A model generated the notes under the pieces. The model did not search any database and was not told the DNA's origin. It saw nothing but the letters and a program-made list of their open reading frames with translations. The translations under genes were made by a program, and so were the position numbers. A stretch of DNA of 64,000 nucleotides. Source: Chloroflexota bacterium (GTDB lineage: Bacteria > Chloroflexota > Anaerolineae > Anaerolineales > UBA4823). Positions 50,707 to 59,422 of this stretch are shown piece after piece. Each line of letters begins with the position of its first letter. Positions within the stretch are counted from its first letter, which is position 1. The DNA lies in the NCBI GenBank assembly GCA_029265355.1, contig JAJUJL010000009.1, forward strand, positions 62,001-126,000, written 5' to 3'.

Positions 50707-51750
50707 TCAATCAGAGGCTGACAGCTCCTGATTGTGTTCGCGCTTCCAAATCAAGCGCACACGCTGACCTCGAACTGCCATCACATCCATTGAGCTTGTG
50801 TGCAGATTCTGCTGAGCCACAACCAAATCCACACCGATATCTAACGCCACCAGGTAACGGGTGTACAAGCCCAGGTAGATCACGTCTCTCACCACCCCAT
50901 CCACTGCGATCTCATCTAACTCTGCACAAGCTTCCAATGCAGCCAGGTGGATCTTTTCCGGTCGAATGGAGAAAGCGGCGGGCGATCCGGTCAATGCCTG
51001 GGCGACTTCCCCACTCACCAGGTTGGAGATCCCTACAAAGCTGGCGACAAAGGGTGTTGCTGGGTGTTCATACACTTCTGCTGGTGTGCCCACCTGCTCC
51101 ACTTTGCCCAGGTTAAATACAGCCAGGCGATCGCTCATCGTCAAGGCTTCTTCCTGGTCATGGGTGACATACACAAACGTGATGCCGACCCGCTGCTGGA
51201 TTGCTTTCAGTTCGAGCTGCATTTGCTGGCGCAACTTGAGATCCAGGGCACCCAGCGGCTCGTCCAGGAGCAGCACGCGTGGGTTGTTGATGATGGCACG
51301 CGCCAAGGCCACCCGCTGGCGTTGCCCGCCGGAGAGTTGGGAAGGCTTTCGCCGCTCCAGACCCTGCAGGCGTACCAGCTCCAGCATCTCCGCCACGCGC
51401 CGTTGACGCTCGGCAACCGGCACCTTCTTGATCATCAAACCATAGGCGATGTTATCACCCACGGTCATGTGTGGAAAGAGAGCATAATCCTGAAATACAG
51501 TATTCACTGAGCGCTCGTATGGCGGCAACGCCGATACATCTTGCCCGTGAAGCAAAATCATTCCTGCGTCGGGCCGCTCGAATCCTGCAATCATGCGCAA
51601 GCAAGTGGTTTTTCCGGATCCGGATGGCCCAAGCATCGTAAAAAATTCGCCATCCAGTATGGACAGGTTGACACCATCCACAGCACGCACATCGCCAAAA
51701 GCGCGGCTGACCGAGCGCAGTTCAACCGCAGGAATGCCTGCATACGCCAT
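50707..51750 (-). CDS. potA: polyamine ABC ATPase 2 (PotA-like)
   Basis: 347 residues: Walker [10 protein letters not shown], signature LSGGQRQR, Walker [15 protein letters not shown], switch VTHDQEEAL and a C-terminal TOBE-type domain. Starts three bases after the binding-protein stop. Clearly a paralogue of the cluster 1 ATPase, not a recent duplicate given the divergence in the C-terminal domain. Confidence 0.94.
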   Translation of the reverse strand: MAYAGIPAVELRSVSRAFGDVRAVDGVNLSILDGEFFTMLGPSGSGKTTCLRMIAGFERPDAGMILLHGQDVSALPPYERSVNTVFQDYALFPHMTVGDNIAYGLMIKKVPVAERQRRVAEMLELVRLQGLERRKPSQLSGGQRQRVALARAIINNPRVLLLDEPLGALDLKLRQQMQLELKAIQQRVGITFVYVTHDQEEALTMSDRLAVFNLGKVEQVGTPAEVYEHPATPFVASFVGISNLVSGEVAQALTGSPAAFSIRPEKIHLAALEACAELDEIAVDGVVRDVIYLGLYTRYLVALDIGVDLVVAQQNLHTSSMDVMAVRGQRVRLIWKREHNQELSASD

Positions 51751-51753
51751 AGA

Positions 51754-52947
51754 TCAGCGTCCACCGATGACTGCGATATATGCCGTAGTCCATTCGTGGT
51801 ACGGAACGCACTCTTGCCGGCCATCGCCGCAGTCGGTTGTGGGTGTTTTCCAGAAAGCGATCTTCTCGAAGTTGTTGAAACCGTTGGTTTCGCAACCAGT
51901 ATCGGTCAGCAATGCATTTCCCGTGCAAGCTTCTGGAACTGCTGGCACCGAGCCAAACCAGGCCGCCAGGTCGCCTTGCAACTTGGGATTCAGCGAGTGC
52001 TCCAGCCACTTGTACGCGCAGTTCGGGTGAGGCGCATCCACATGCATCATGGTGGTATCTGCCCAGCCGGTCGCGCCTTCAACGGGCACCACACTGGCGA
52101 TCGGTTGACCTTCTAATTGCAGCAGGTTCACCTGGAAAGGCCAGGAAGAGGAAGCCACCACTCCCTCGTTTTTGAAATCATCCATCTGGATAAAAGCATC
52201 GTGCCAGTAGCGCCCGATCAGGGTGCGCTGCTGGCGGAGCAGGTCAATCGCTGCATTGAACTGGTCTCGGGTCAGTGCATACGGGTCTTTGATACCTAGC
52301 TCCGGCTTATGATGCTTGAGGTACAGCGCTGCATCGGCGATGTAGATCGCCCCATCATAGGCCTGCACACGTCCCTTGTTCGACTGCCCATCTGGCAGGG
52401 TCTGCTCTTCGAAAACGACGCTCCAACTGGTTGGCGGTGTGCTGCCAAATACCTCTGTGTTGTACATCAGTACGTTCGGGCCCCATTGATAAGGCACGCC
52501 ATAGTGCTTGCCATTCACCGTATGCCAGGGAGCATTTTTCAAACGTTCATCCACTTTGCTCCAGGAAGGGATCAAATTGATGTTGATCTCCTGGATCTTG
52601 CCTGCCGCAATCAATCGATTGCTGGCATCGCCCGAAGCTGTCACCAAGTCGAACCCTCCTTCATTCATCAGCGCCACCATCTCGTCCGATGTGGCAGCCA
52701 CCTTCACCGTCACTTTACAATTCGTCGCCTGTTCGAAATCCGTCACCCAATCATAATTGGGATCAGTCTCGCCCCGTTCGATATAGCCAGCCCAGGCAAC
52801 GATGGAGACCTCCCCCTCGCCATCTCCGATGGATTGCATCGGTCCGCCCTCGGTTGGCTGCGCCTGTCCCCCCGCGCAAGCACTGAGAAATGCACTAAAT
52901 ATCAACAATACAGCAAATACCTTTGTTACGACCGACTTGGCTTTCAC
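51754..52947 (-). CDS. potD: polyamine-binding lipoprotein 2 of ABC transporter (PotD-like)
   Basis: 397 residues from GTG 52947, which follows AAAGGAG at good spacing; an ATG-open frame reaches 53064 but crosses the promoter. Signal peptide and lipobox FLSAC (Cys24), then VSIVAWAGYIERG, NCKVTVKVAATSDEMVALM, GVPYQWGPNVLMYN and WPFQVNLL typical of the spermidine/putrescine receptor family. Several cysteines near the C-terminus (CTGNALLTDTGC, TTDCGDGRQEC) could form disulfides. First gene of cluster 2, so the receptor leads the operon, unlike cluster 1. Confidence 0.9.
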   Translation of the reverse strand: MKAKSVVTKVFAVLLIFSAFLSACAGGQAQPTEGGPMQSIGDGEGEVSIVAWAGYIERGETDPNYDWVTDFEQATNCKVTVKVAATSDEMVALMNEGGFDLVTASGDASNRLIAAGKIQEININLIPSWSKVDERLKNAPWHTVNGKHYGVPYQWGPNVLMYNTEVFGSTPPTSWSVVFEEQTLPDGQSNKGRVQAYDGAIYIADAALYLKHHKPELGIKDPYALTRDQFNAAIDLLRQQRTLIGRYWHDAFIQMDDFKNEGVVASSSWPFQVNLLQLEGQPIASVVPVEGATGWADTTMMHVDAPHPNCAYKWLEHSLNPKLQGDLAAWFGSVPAVPEACTGNALLTDTGCETNGFNNFEKIAFWKTPTTDCGDGRQECVPYHEWTTAYIAVIGGR

Positions 52948-53036
52948 AGCTTCTCTCCTTTGGCATGATACAGGTTTACGGGCAATCACCAGCATGCAGT
53001 CACCGCACTGCATACCGAATCCCGCGATATGGAGAA

Positions 53037-53064
53037 AGTATAGTAAATATATACAAATTGTCAA
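53037..53064 (-). promoter_or_regulatory. sigma-70 promoter of polyamine importer cluster 2
   Basis: Minus strand TTGACA (53064-53059), 16-base spacer, TATACT (53042-53037): strong -35 and good -10. Distance of about 80 bases to the GTG start leaves a leader without obvious structure. Confidence 0.75.
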
Positions 53065-53356
53065 GGTACAAAGGTAAGATTACGACAATCATTTTTTATA
53101 AATTGTAAGAATTTAACAATCCAATGATCTAATTTCACCGATCCTCACAGAAAGAGTAGACCGCCGGAAGCCTCATCCGCTTGCGGGCAGGCGACATTCC
53201 TGCTTTCGTTATCTGCCAGCCAATCTAATATGGGGATGTGCACGAATTTACCACAGTCAATCCAAAAATTACGTTAACATATAAATTAGCATGATATCTG
53301 TAACAAATCTGAGGGCGCCTCGTTATACCGGTTAACAAAATTGTTAGGTTTGTTTC
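53065..53356. other. AT-rich intergenic region, no gene seen
   Basis: About 290 bases between the divergent promoter of the second polyamine importer and the riboswitch. It is much richer in A/T than its surroundings and has no supported reading frame. A small inverted repeat around 53172-53195 (GCCT...CCGC-TT-GCGG...AGGC) could be a terminator. The promoter of the riboswitch transcript should lie in the last 100 bases, but I cannot pick hexamers with confidence. Confidence 0.5.
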
Positions 53357-53447
53357 GGACTTCCCTACCGACAAAGGCAAACCCACCGTGAGGTGGGGAC
53401 GCAAAGCAAAGGGTCTACTTCCGGGTAGACAGCCTGGCTGCCGAAGT
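53357..53447 (+). ncRNA. class I cyclic di-GMP riboswitch (GEMM-I aptamer)
   Basis: The stretch carries the hallmark elements in order: GGCAAACC, stem P2 CCCACC/GGTGGG closed by a GTGA tetraloop (GNRA), GGACGCAAAGC, stem P3 GGGTCTAC...GTAGAC, then AGCC-TGG-CTGCCGA. The tetraloop and its receptor side in P3 are as in known c-di-GMP-I aptamers. ACTTC (53359-53363) can pair with GAAGT (53443-53447) to close P1. It is in the leader of a secreted-protein gene. Its 3' edge overlaps a terminator, so ligand binding should decide termination. Confidence 0.92.
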
Positions 53448-53476
53448 GAGCATCCTCGGCGGCTTTTTCTTTTTTT
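53437..53476 (+). terminator. expression-platform terminator overlapping the riboswitch
   Basis: GCTGCCGA (53437-53444) pairs with TCGGCGGC (53456-53463), 8 bp with one G-T, followed by TTTTTCTTTTTTT. The left arm is part of the aptamer 3' strand, so aptamer and terminator are mutually exclusive; c-di-GMP would be expected to allow readthrough (ON switch). Confidence 0.82.
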
Positions 53477-53529
53477 CTGACCCAATCGGCGCAATTTCGC
53501 TAATTACCAAGATAGAAAGGATTTCATCG

Positions 53530-54252
53530 ATGAAAAAACTAACCGGTCCACTTGTCGCAGCCCTACTGCTTGGCCTGTTGACAGCGACCACCGTTCTGGC
53601 TGCTTCGTCCGTAATCTTGCGTGGGTATCAGGTTGATTTCATCGAAGTGGTAAAAGAAGGTGATAACACGACCTGGACTTACGCAATCACAGCCGATGGC
53701 GACGAACCCTATGGGCTCAGTCACTGGACGCTGGACCTGGACCTGGCTTGTGGGTATAGCATCGTTGCCCCAGCCGAATCGCCTGCAGGCGAGAATAGCT
53801 ACATCACTCCCTCTAGCTACGTGCCACAATCTGGCGCTTATGCAGGCATCGATATTTGCACCAGCGTATATAACTGCCAGGCCGCCTCATACAATATCGA
53901 ATACGGTGTGGACGCCACCACCGGTATCAGCGGTATCAAGTTTCAGGAGCCAGATCCTGCACTTTCTGCGGGGAATCCGGGTACCCAAATCTTCCAAATC
54001 ACCGTTGCCAACAGCAACCCACGCATCGGAGCCATTGACATCGCGATCAAAACTGGAGGCGGCAGCACAGGTTATGAGATTGGCACGATCGATGGGCCAG
54101 TGTGCTATCCAACTGCTCTAAACCTGGCCAACCTCAGCGCTAGCGCCGATTCCAGCAGCCTGTTACTGACGATTATCCTATCCTCGGCTCTGGCCATCAC
54201 CTGCACGCTTGCTTACTTTGCCTTGAGATTCAGGTTAGCGATCGCCATTTAG
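53530..54252 (+). CDS. secreted, C-terminally membrane-anchored protein under c-di-GMP riboswitch
   Basis: 240 residues: signal peptide (cleavage about after VLAAS near residue 26), a beta-rich extracellular domain (about 30-205) with DGDEPYGLSHWTLDLDLACGY and paired cysteines (CGYSI, ICTSVYNC, GPVCYP), and a C-terminal membrane helix (about 212-236) followed by a short basic tail, without LPxTG. No family recognised; the domain resembles extracytoplasmic adhesin or matrix modules in style only. AAAGGA lies nine bases before ATG 53530. Control by c-di-GMP argues for a role in surface attachment or sessile life. Confidence 0.8.
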   Translation: MKKLTGPLVAALLLGLLTATTVLAASSVILRGYQVDFIEVVKEGDNTTWTYAITADGDEPYGLSHWTLDLDLACGYSIVAPAESPAGENSYITPSSYVPQSGAYAGIDICTSVYNCQAASYNIEYGVDATTGISGIKFQEPDPALSAGNPGTQIFQITVANSNPRIGAIDIAIKTGGGSTGYEIGTIDGPVCYPTALNLANLSASADSSSLLLTIILSSALAITCTLAYFALRFRLAIAI

Positions 54253-54679
54253 CTTGCCATTGCCTGTCCAGGTGATCAGCGCATCACTGCAACTCGATCA
54301 CCGCAGCCTGCATTTGAACGGCTGCGGTCGTTGCTTTGCCCAGGTCTCGGGTCGCAAGGCGCAGCGATTCGCTCGCCTCTGCGTTTGACCAGAGCAAAGA
54401 TAAAACATGCCCCTGGGCAAAATAAAATTTACCCAGGGGCGCCTGATCCTTCAGGTAATGCAACATCCGTCCCGGATAGAACAATTTTAGATGAGATCGT
54501 TTGATCGCGCAAGCGCACCCTCCGGAATTTGCCAGGGCTTTCACAGGCAAAGGAGCTGATTCGCTATGAGACAGCCCTGTTGATACCTGCTACATAGCTC
54601 AGGAGGGAAATTAACAAACCCTAATCCGAAATTTCAGAGATCTTGGTAAAATACATCCAACAATAGGAAGGTTTTTTTC
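54253..54679. other. intergenic region with two inverted repeats
   Basis: About 430 bases. ACCGCAGCC/GGCTGCGGT (54300-54328, 9 bp) and GCCCCTGGG/CCCAGGGGC (54409-54440, 9 bp, A/T-rich loop) are hairpins; the first may end the surface-protein transcript although no U-tract follows. A minus-strand frame of 88 codons (54284-54550, TTG start, no ribosome site) crosses both hairpins and is not supported. A TTGGTAAAAT (54642-54651) about 30 bases before the acyltransferase start may be an extended -10. Confidence 0.45.
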
Positions 54680-55282
54680 TTGATCAGTAATCTCAATTCT
54701 GAATCGCCCGAACCACTGCCAACCCTACAACAGCAATTGGTGCGAGCTGCAACCAGATTGTTTGGTTGGCGTGTGGAGATCGCCGAACCACCTCCCGAAA
54801 AATGCGTCATCATTGGCGCACACCATACCAGCAATTGGGACTTCTTCGCTGCCCTGGCATTGAATTTCTCCGCCAATCTCAAAATTAACTTTTTGATGAA
54901 AGACAGCCTGTTTGGCGGACCGTTGGGTTGGATGTTCAGCAAACTGGGCGGCATTCCAGTCAATCGCCGATCGCGCGCCAATCTTGTGGAACAAATCACC
55001 CAGCGCTTCAAAGACACCCAAACCCTGCGCATTGCCATTGCTCCTGAAGGCACGCGCAAACAAACCTCTCACTGGAAAACGGGCTTCTATTACATCGCAC
55101 TTGGCTCGAATGTGCCCATCGTCATGGGGTATGCCGATTATCTACGCAAGGTGGTGGGCCTGGGGCCTCATCTCCACCCCAGTGGGGATATCCAGGCAGA
55201 TTTTGGCATCATCCAGGCATTCTATCGAAATGTCGTCCCCCGCTATCCTGCGAAAGCAAGTCAGATGCTTCTTCTGCCTTGA
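54680..55282 (+). CDS. PlsC-like phospholipid/glycerolipid acyltransferase
   Basis: Transfers acyl groups from acyl-CoA or acyl-ACP to a lysolipid or related acceptor. 200 residues, short for the family, with the H-x4-D motif (HHTSNWDFF) and the acceptor motif APEGTR, plus GIPVNRRSR. No transmembrane helix beyond a weakly hydrophobic helix. Start is TTG 54680, nine bases after AGGAAGG. The length of about 200 with HHTSNWD is seen in a subset of bacterial acyltransferases of uncertain acceptor. It stands alone between a plus-strand surface gene and a converging minus-strand gene. Confidence 0.82.
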   Translation: MISNLNSESPEPLPTLQQQLVRAATRLFGWRVEIAEPPPEKCVIIGAHHTSNWDFFAALALNFSANLKINFLMKDSLFGGPLGWMFSKLGGIPVNRRSRANLVEQITQRFKDTQTLRIAIAPEGTRKQTSHWKTGFYYIALGSNVPIVMGYADYLRKVVGLGPHLHPSGDIQADFGIIQAFYRNVVPRYPAKASQMLLLP

Positions 55283-55348
55283 CCAGTCACGATCGTTTGC
55301 CCTTCTACAGTACCCAGCCCGGAAACCCAGTTCATAGGGAGCGTCGAT

Positions 55349-57853
55349 TCACGGGGGCGTAGCACATTCATCCAGTCCACCTGCCTGGACAGGCGAGCCT
55401 TTTGACCATTCGGAAGCGATCGATCCTTCCACAGGAGCCAATCGCCGCCAATCAAAACTGCTTTGCTCCACGATTGCTCCATCCTCCAACCGTAGCACAA
55501 CATAGTTCCAGGAACGAGCGCTCTCTGGCCCTTGAGCCGCCAGGAAGCCAAGCTGTTGAGAATCAGGGCTCCACAGAAAATAATCAGCAAAACTCGTCAC
55601 CATTAAACTGAGCGGTTCTTCACCGGGCATCGTTAAGTCGCTCAAGTATACAGCACAGGCTTGAGTATTTCTCCTGCAGGCAAAGAAAGCCAATCGATCG
55701 CCATTCGCAGAGAAGGCAAAATCACCCAGGCTGCTGAGATCTGGAAAAACCGGCGCAGCGGCGAATGGATTAAACAAATCCAGAATATAAAGGACAATTG
55801 ATTTTTGCATTGAAGATGATGCCGGTAACATCGAAAAAGCCAGGCGTCTGCCATCCTGCGATCGTTTACAGGTTAAGATCGAGGGCAGCGCCGCAGCAGT
55901 CGGAACACTCGAGCCTTCCGCAGATTGGTCGACCACTTCCGGAAATCTAACCTTGCCCCAAAAATATCCACCTGAGAAAAGTTCCAGGCTGGGTTGATAG
56001 GCGCCATTCCCGGTGGGTGAAACCGACCATTGAAAGCTCAGCCGCCCTACCGATGGGTCATAACCTGGTGGGGCTGATCGCACAGGAAGCGGTTCGTGAC
56101 CAGATCTTCCCACCTCCGCCAGGGGCGGCGCTGAAGAGCCAGGGGGAACGAGCATCCCCGAATAATTCTGTGCAAAGTGATCGCCAGGATAGTGGGAAGG
56201 GTTGAATACCTCGGCAGGTAGCTCGACATCGAGATCCAGTTGAGTGACAATAATGTCACGCAGTGCGATCCCCGGATCCGCTCCGGCAAACTCCCTGCGC
56301 CGCAAGACCAGCCCAGACTGTTCGTCCACCCAATAACGGTAGAGCAGCCCGCCAAACGGATTATACGCATCCAGAACGCGCGTAAGTCTCCCCGATACCC
56401 AGGTGACTTGCCCTGTCTCGGAGATACTTAACCCAGGCGGTAGTTCTTTGGGAAAGATAAGCTTCTGAAGATCGAGATCGGGCAAAATTTCGTTCGTCAG
56501 GTCGCGATAGGTAGCCCCATTGTGGAAGTCTTGCCCAAACAGTATCCCTGCCGAGACCGTCAGGCTTCCCTCGGGTTCTCCCTGCAAAAGCGCGCCACGC
56601 GGCGACTCTACCTGGTTCAGGCTCAGTAACGGCCCATAGATGATGCGCACGTAATCTGGTTGACTGATCCAGATCTGTTTGCGCAGAACCTGCTGGGGCG
56701 GACCGTAATAGCCAACTGGCCCATAATCGATCACCTGCACATCAGCCCACAAAGTTTGCCACAGCCTGGTAGTATGCGCAGCACGCTGCAGAAAAGCATC
56801 CAGGGGGGCGTCGGCTGGCAGTGAGGTAGCGGTCGGATTGGGCGTAAACTCGAGCTTTGACGGAAGGTGCTGTTCCAGGCTAGCATAAGGCAGGCGCAGG
56901 CGCTGCCCTGGCGCCAGGGAGCTTCCCGCGGGCAAATTGTTGAGCGTCAGAATTGCAGAGGCCGGCAACTGAAGACGGGCGCTGATATTTTCCAGGCTGT
57001 CATTCGCTCGGACTGTATAGTAAAACACATCCGGAGAGGCTGGAGTCGCTAACGCTATGGGCGAGGGCACCAGCCGCTCTGCCGGGAAGCCTGCATACCG
57101 CCCTGCCAGAAAGGCGAACAATGCCAGCAGGCCAATCAGGCCTGCTTCAACCATACGGAGGCGCAGCTGACGAGCTCGGCTTTCTCTGGCAATAGCTTCT
57201 TCCACCAGCGACAATAAATCATGGTTGCCGGGCTGCAAGCGCAGAGAAAAATTTAGAAGAACTGCCCTAAGAGATCGCTGTGCAACCCGAAATAAAGCCT
57301 CGTTGAGCTCCTGCTGTTCGTTCAACTCGATCACCGCCTGCTGCTCGCAACTCGCACATCCCAGGCAATGGGCAATGATCATTTTCTTGAGGTGGTGATT
57401 TTTCTCCGCCATCTCTGCTGGAGAACAACCTGCCCCAGCGGCTGCTTCTTCGATCTCCAACCACCCGACGGAGGCCGCCAATGCCCAAACATCGTTGGCG
57501 AGCGGAGCTGAATTCAACACCAGGTCATTCCATAAGCAATTCTCACCCATAACCCGCTGGGTTTCGGAGGTCAATTGCCATAATGGCAATTCGCCTGTGC
57601 GCACAGGCGCATGACTCAAGATCCAGGCTAACAGAGGCTGTCCATTCCAATAACGCTGGCGATGAATGACTGAGCGAGCGACCAGCTTTGCCATCCAGGC
57701 AAGAGCATCTTTGGGGCGAGAGAACAGGGAGGCTGCCAGCGGCTCCAGGCGGGGCTGAATGGCGAGCAGCAGCTCTTTCGCTAACACACGGTCCCCGATC
57801 CCGGCGTTGTGGAACATCCAGGCTGGTCCTGGCGTGAGCTCGGGTTGATCCAT
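55349..57853 (-). CDS. large single-pass membrane protein: LysM, RseB/LolA-like and beta-propeller-like parts
   Basis: 834 residues. N-terminal cytoplasmic domain (about 1-230), helical, with a Cys-rich turn CLGCASCEQQ; one membrane helix (about 236-256, GLIGLLALFAFLAGRYAGF); an extracellular LysM domain (about 280-325: YYTVRANDSLENISARLQLP, TLNNLPAG); a RseB/outer-membrane-lipoprotein-type beta domain (about 345-560); and C-terminal WD40/TolB-like blades (ILTCKRSQDGRRLAFSML, DFAFSANGDRLAFFAC, YFLWSPDSQQLGFLAA). The N-terminal half resembles sigma/anti-sigma associated proteins in layout, but no known anti-sigma motif is certain. It begins four bases after the FGGY kinase stop in the same direction, so it is at least transcribed with that operon, though its role there is unclear. 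Could be a wall-bound sensor. Confidence 0.75.
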   Translation of the reverse strand: MDQPELTPGPAWMFHNAGIGDRVLAKELLLAIQPRLEPLAASLFSRPKDALAWMAKLVARSVIHRQRYWNGQPLLAWILSHAPVRTGELPLWQLTSETQRVMGENCLWNDLVLNSAPLANDVWALAASVGWLEIEEAAAGAGCSPAEMAEKNHHLKKMIIAHCLGCASCEQQAVIELNEQQELNEALFRVAQRSLRAVLLNFSLRLQPGNHDLLSLVEEAIARESRARQLRLRMVEAGLIGLLALFAFLAGRYAGFPAERLVPSPIALATPASPDVFYYTVRANDSLENISARLQLPASAILTLNNLPAGSSLAPGQRLRLPYASLEQHLPSKLEFTPNPTATSLPADAPLDAFLQRAAHTTRLWQTLWADVQVIDYGPVGYYGPPQQVLRKQIWISQPDYVRIIYGPLLSLNQVESPRGALLQGEPEGSLTVSAGILFGQDFHNGATYRDLTNEILPDLDLQKLIFPKELPPGLSISETGQVTWVSGRLTRVLDAYNPFGGLLYRYWVDEQSGLVLRRREFAGADPGIALRDIIVTQLDLDVELPAEVFNPSHYPGDHFAQNYSGMLVPPGSSAPPLAEVGRSGHEPLPVRSAPPGYDPSVGRLSFQWSVSPTGNGAYQPSLELFSGGYFWGKVRFPEVVDQSAEGSSVPTAAALPSILTCKRSQDGRRLAFSMLPASSSMQKSIVLYILDLFNPFAAAPVFPDLSSLGDFAFSANGDRLAFFACRRNTQACAVYLSDLTMPGEEPLSLMVTSFADYFLWSPDSQQLGFLAAQGPESARSWNYVVLRLEDGAIVEQSSFDWRRLAPVEGSIASEWSKGSPVQAGGLDECATPP

Positions 57854-57857
57854 GCGC

Positions 57858-59381
57858 CTATTTTAATTGATCATAGAGAGACTTGTAGCGCTGATAGATC
57901 GCCCCATAAAAAGCGGTAGCATCTGGATGAGGGGCTACTCTCTCCACGATAGGCACGTGTTGGGCTACCTGCTCGATGTCCGTGAGCACCCCAGCCGCCA
58001 ATAAGGGCCAGGTCGCCGCGCCAAGGGCAGAGGTTTCGCCAGACTCAACGATTTCCAGTTCTCGGCCGAGTACATCAGCATTGAGTTGCAACCAGAAAGG
58101 CGAGCGCGCAAAGCCGCCCGAAGCGCGCAGGTGCTGATAGCTGGCGCCAGCCTCGTGCAACGCCTCGTCCAGCGAGCGAAAACGATAAGCGATTCCCTCG
58201 ATCAGCGCACGTGTAACATGCGCAGGACCATGGCGCAGACTTAAACCGATGAACGCGCCGCGCGCTTCCGGGTTCCAACCCGGGCTACGTTCACCTGCGA
58301 ACAAAGGCAGGCACAGCACACCCTCTGCGCCAGGGGGAGACTGTTGCGCCAGCATGAGCAGATCGTCGAACGATAAGCCAGCCGTCCCCTGCGCTGCTTG
58401 CAGAAAGAGATCTCTCAGCCAGGTCAACGCCAGGCCGCCATTATTGATCGCCCCTCCCACAAGGTAAAGATTGCGATCCACGCGATAACACCAGGTGCGC
58501 GCCTGGGCATCCAACACGGGCTCTGGAGAAAAGAAGCGCAGCGCTCCGCTGGTGCCGATCATCAAAACCGCCGATTCCGCCGAGATTGCTCCGGCGCCCA
58601 AGTTTGAGTTGACAGCATCCGAAGCGCCGAGCGCAACCGGAGTCCCCGGCGCCAATCCCAACAGGCGCGCGGCCTCGGGCGTCAGACCAGGCAGCCAATC
58701 CGTTGCATCGCCCAGAGGAGACAATCGCCCAACGTCTATCCCCGCAATCGCCAGCGCCTCATCATCCCAGGCCAGGCTGCGCACATCCAGCATCCCTGTG
58801 CCAGCGGCAATAGCGTAATCCAGGCGAAATTCCCCGGTCAACTGGTGCAGCACATATTCTTTGGCAGATACAAAGCGTTGCGCCTTGTGGAAAATCTGCG
58901 GGTGCATTTGTTGCAGCCAGGCGATTTTGTACAGCGGGTACATGGCATGCACCGGGCAACCTGTGCGCCGGTAAAGTTCTCGGCTGCGAGCATCTGTTTT
59001 GATGGTTGCTGCCTGCTGAACCGCGCGCAGGTCTGCCCAAGTGTAAACGCCGGTCAAAGGCCTGCCCTGCGAATCCAGCGCCAGCAGACTATGCAGCGTC
59101 CCGCCAACGCTTAAGCCTGCGCAAGGTCTGCGCATCAGCTTGGGATGGTCGCGTTGTGCAGCCTGCACCGCCTGGCGACAAGCTGCCGCCAACCCTGCTA
59201 CCAGCTCATCTGCATCCTGTTCTTCAAAGCCACTCGCAGAATGAGTCCCCCGAGACCCAGAGCCATAACTGCTCGCACCCATTGCCCTGGGCTGCAAGGC
59301 AGCATCCACAACAACAGCCTTGCATGAACCTGTTCCCAGATCCAGGCCGATAGACCATGCGTCGTTCTCGACAGAATTCAT
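57858..59381 (-). CDS. FGGY-family carbohydrate kinase (xylulokinase/gluconokinase-like)
   Basis: ATP-dependent sugar or sugar-acid kinase. 507 residues: N-terminal GLDLGTGSCKAVVVD (phosphate 1), GLSVGGTLHSLLALD, WADLRA, and second-half GTSGALRFF and GGAINNGGLALTWL; the FGGY signature region is around ALGASDAVNSNLGAG. Substrate not determined by eye; the neighbours (LarA-like epimerase, mannonate-type SDR, enolase-superfamily dehydratase) favour a sugar acid such as gluconate or a related 2-keto acid. Gene 41 bases after the LarA-like stop. Confidence 0.85.
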   Translation of the reverse strand: MNSVENDAWSIGLDLGTGSCKAVVVDAALQPRAMGASSYGSGSRGTHSASGFEEQDADELVAGLAAACRQAVQAAQRDHPKLMRRPCAGLSVGGTLHSLLALDSQGRPLTGVYTWADLRAVQQAATIKTDARSRELYRRTGCPVHAMYPLYKIAWLQQMHPQIFHKAQRFVSAKEYVLHQLTGEFRLDYAIAAGTGMLDVRSLAWDDEALAIAGIDVGRLSPLGDATDWLPGLTPEAARLLGLAPGTPVALGASDAVNSNLGAGAISAESAVLMIGTSGALRFFSPEPVLDAQARTWCYRVDRNLYLVGGAINNGGLALTWLRDLFLQAAQGTAGLSFDDLLMLAQQSPPGAEGVLCLPLFAGERSPGWNPEARGAFIGLSLRHGPAHVTRALIEGIAYRFRSLDEALHEAGASYQHLRASGGFARSPFWLQLNADVLGRELEIVESGETSALGAATWPLLAAGVLTDIEQVAQHVPIVERVAPHPDATAFYGAIYQRYKSLYDQLK

Positions 59382-59422
59382 CTCGCGATCGCTCTCACAG
59401 GCGTCTTTTCACCTGTGCCATT

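Noticed and set aside
54284-54550. Minus-strand frame of 88 codons in the intergenic region before the acyltransferase
   Set aside because: TTG start without Shine-Dalgarno, crosses two strong hairpins, no recognisable family. A real small gene cannot be fully excluded.
55261-55590. Alternative minus-strand frame at the 3' end of the 834-residue membrane protein gene, suggesting a frameshift
   Set aside because: The main frame keeps beta-propeller-like pattern to its own stop and ends in a plausible cysteine-containing tail; no need for a frameshift.
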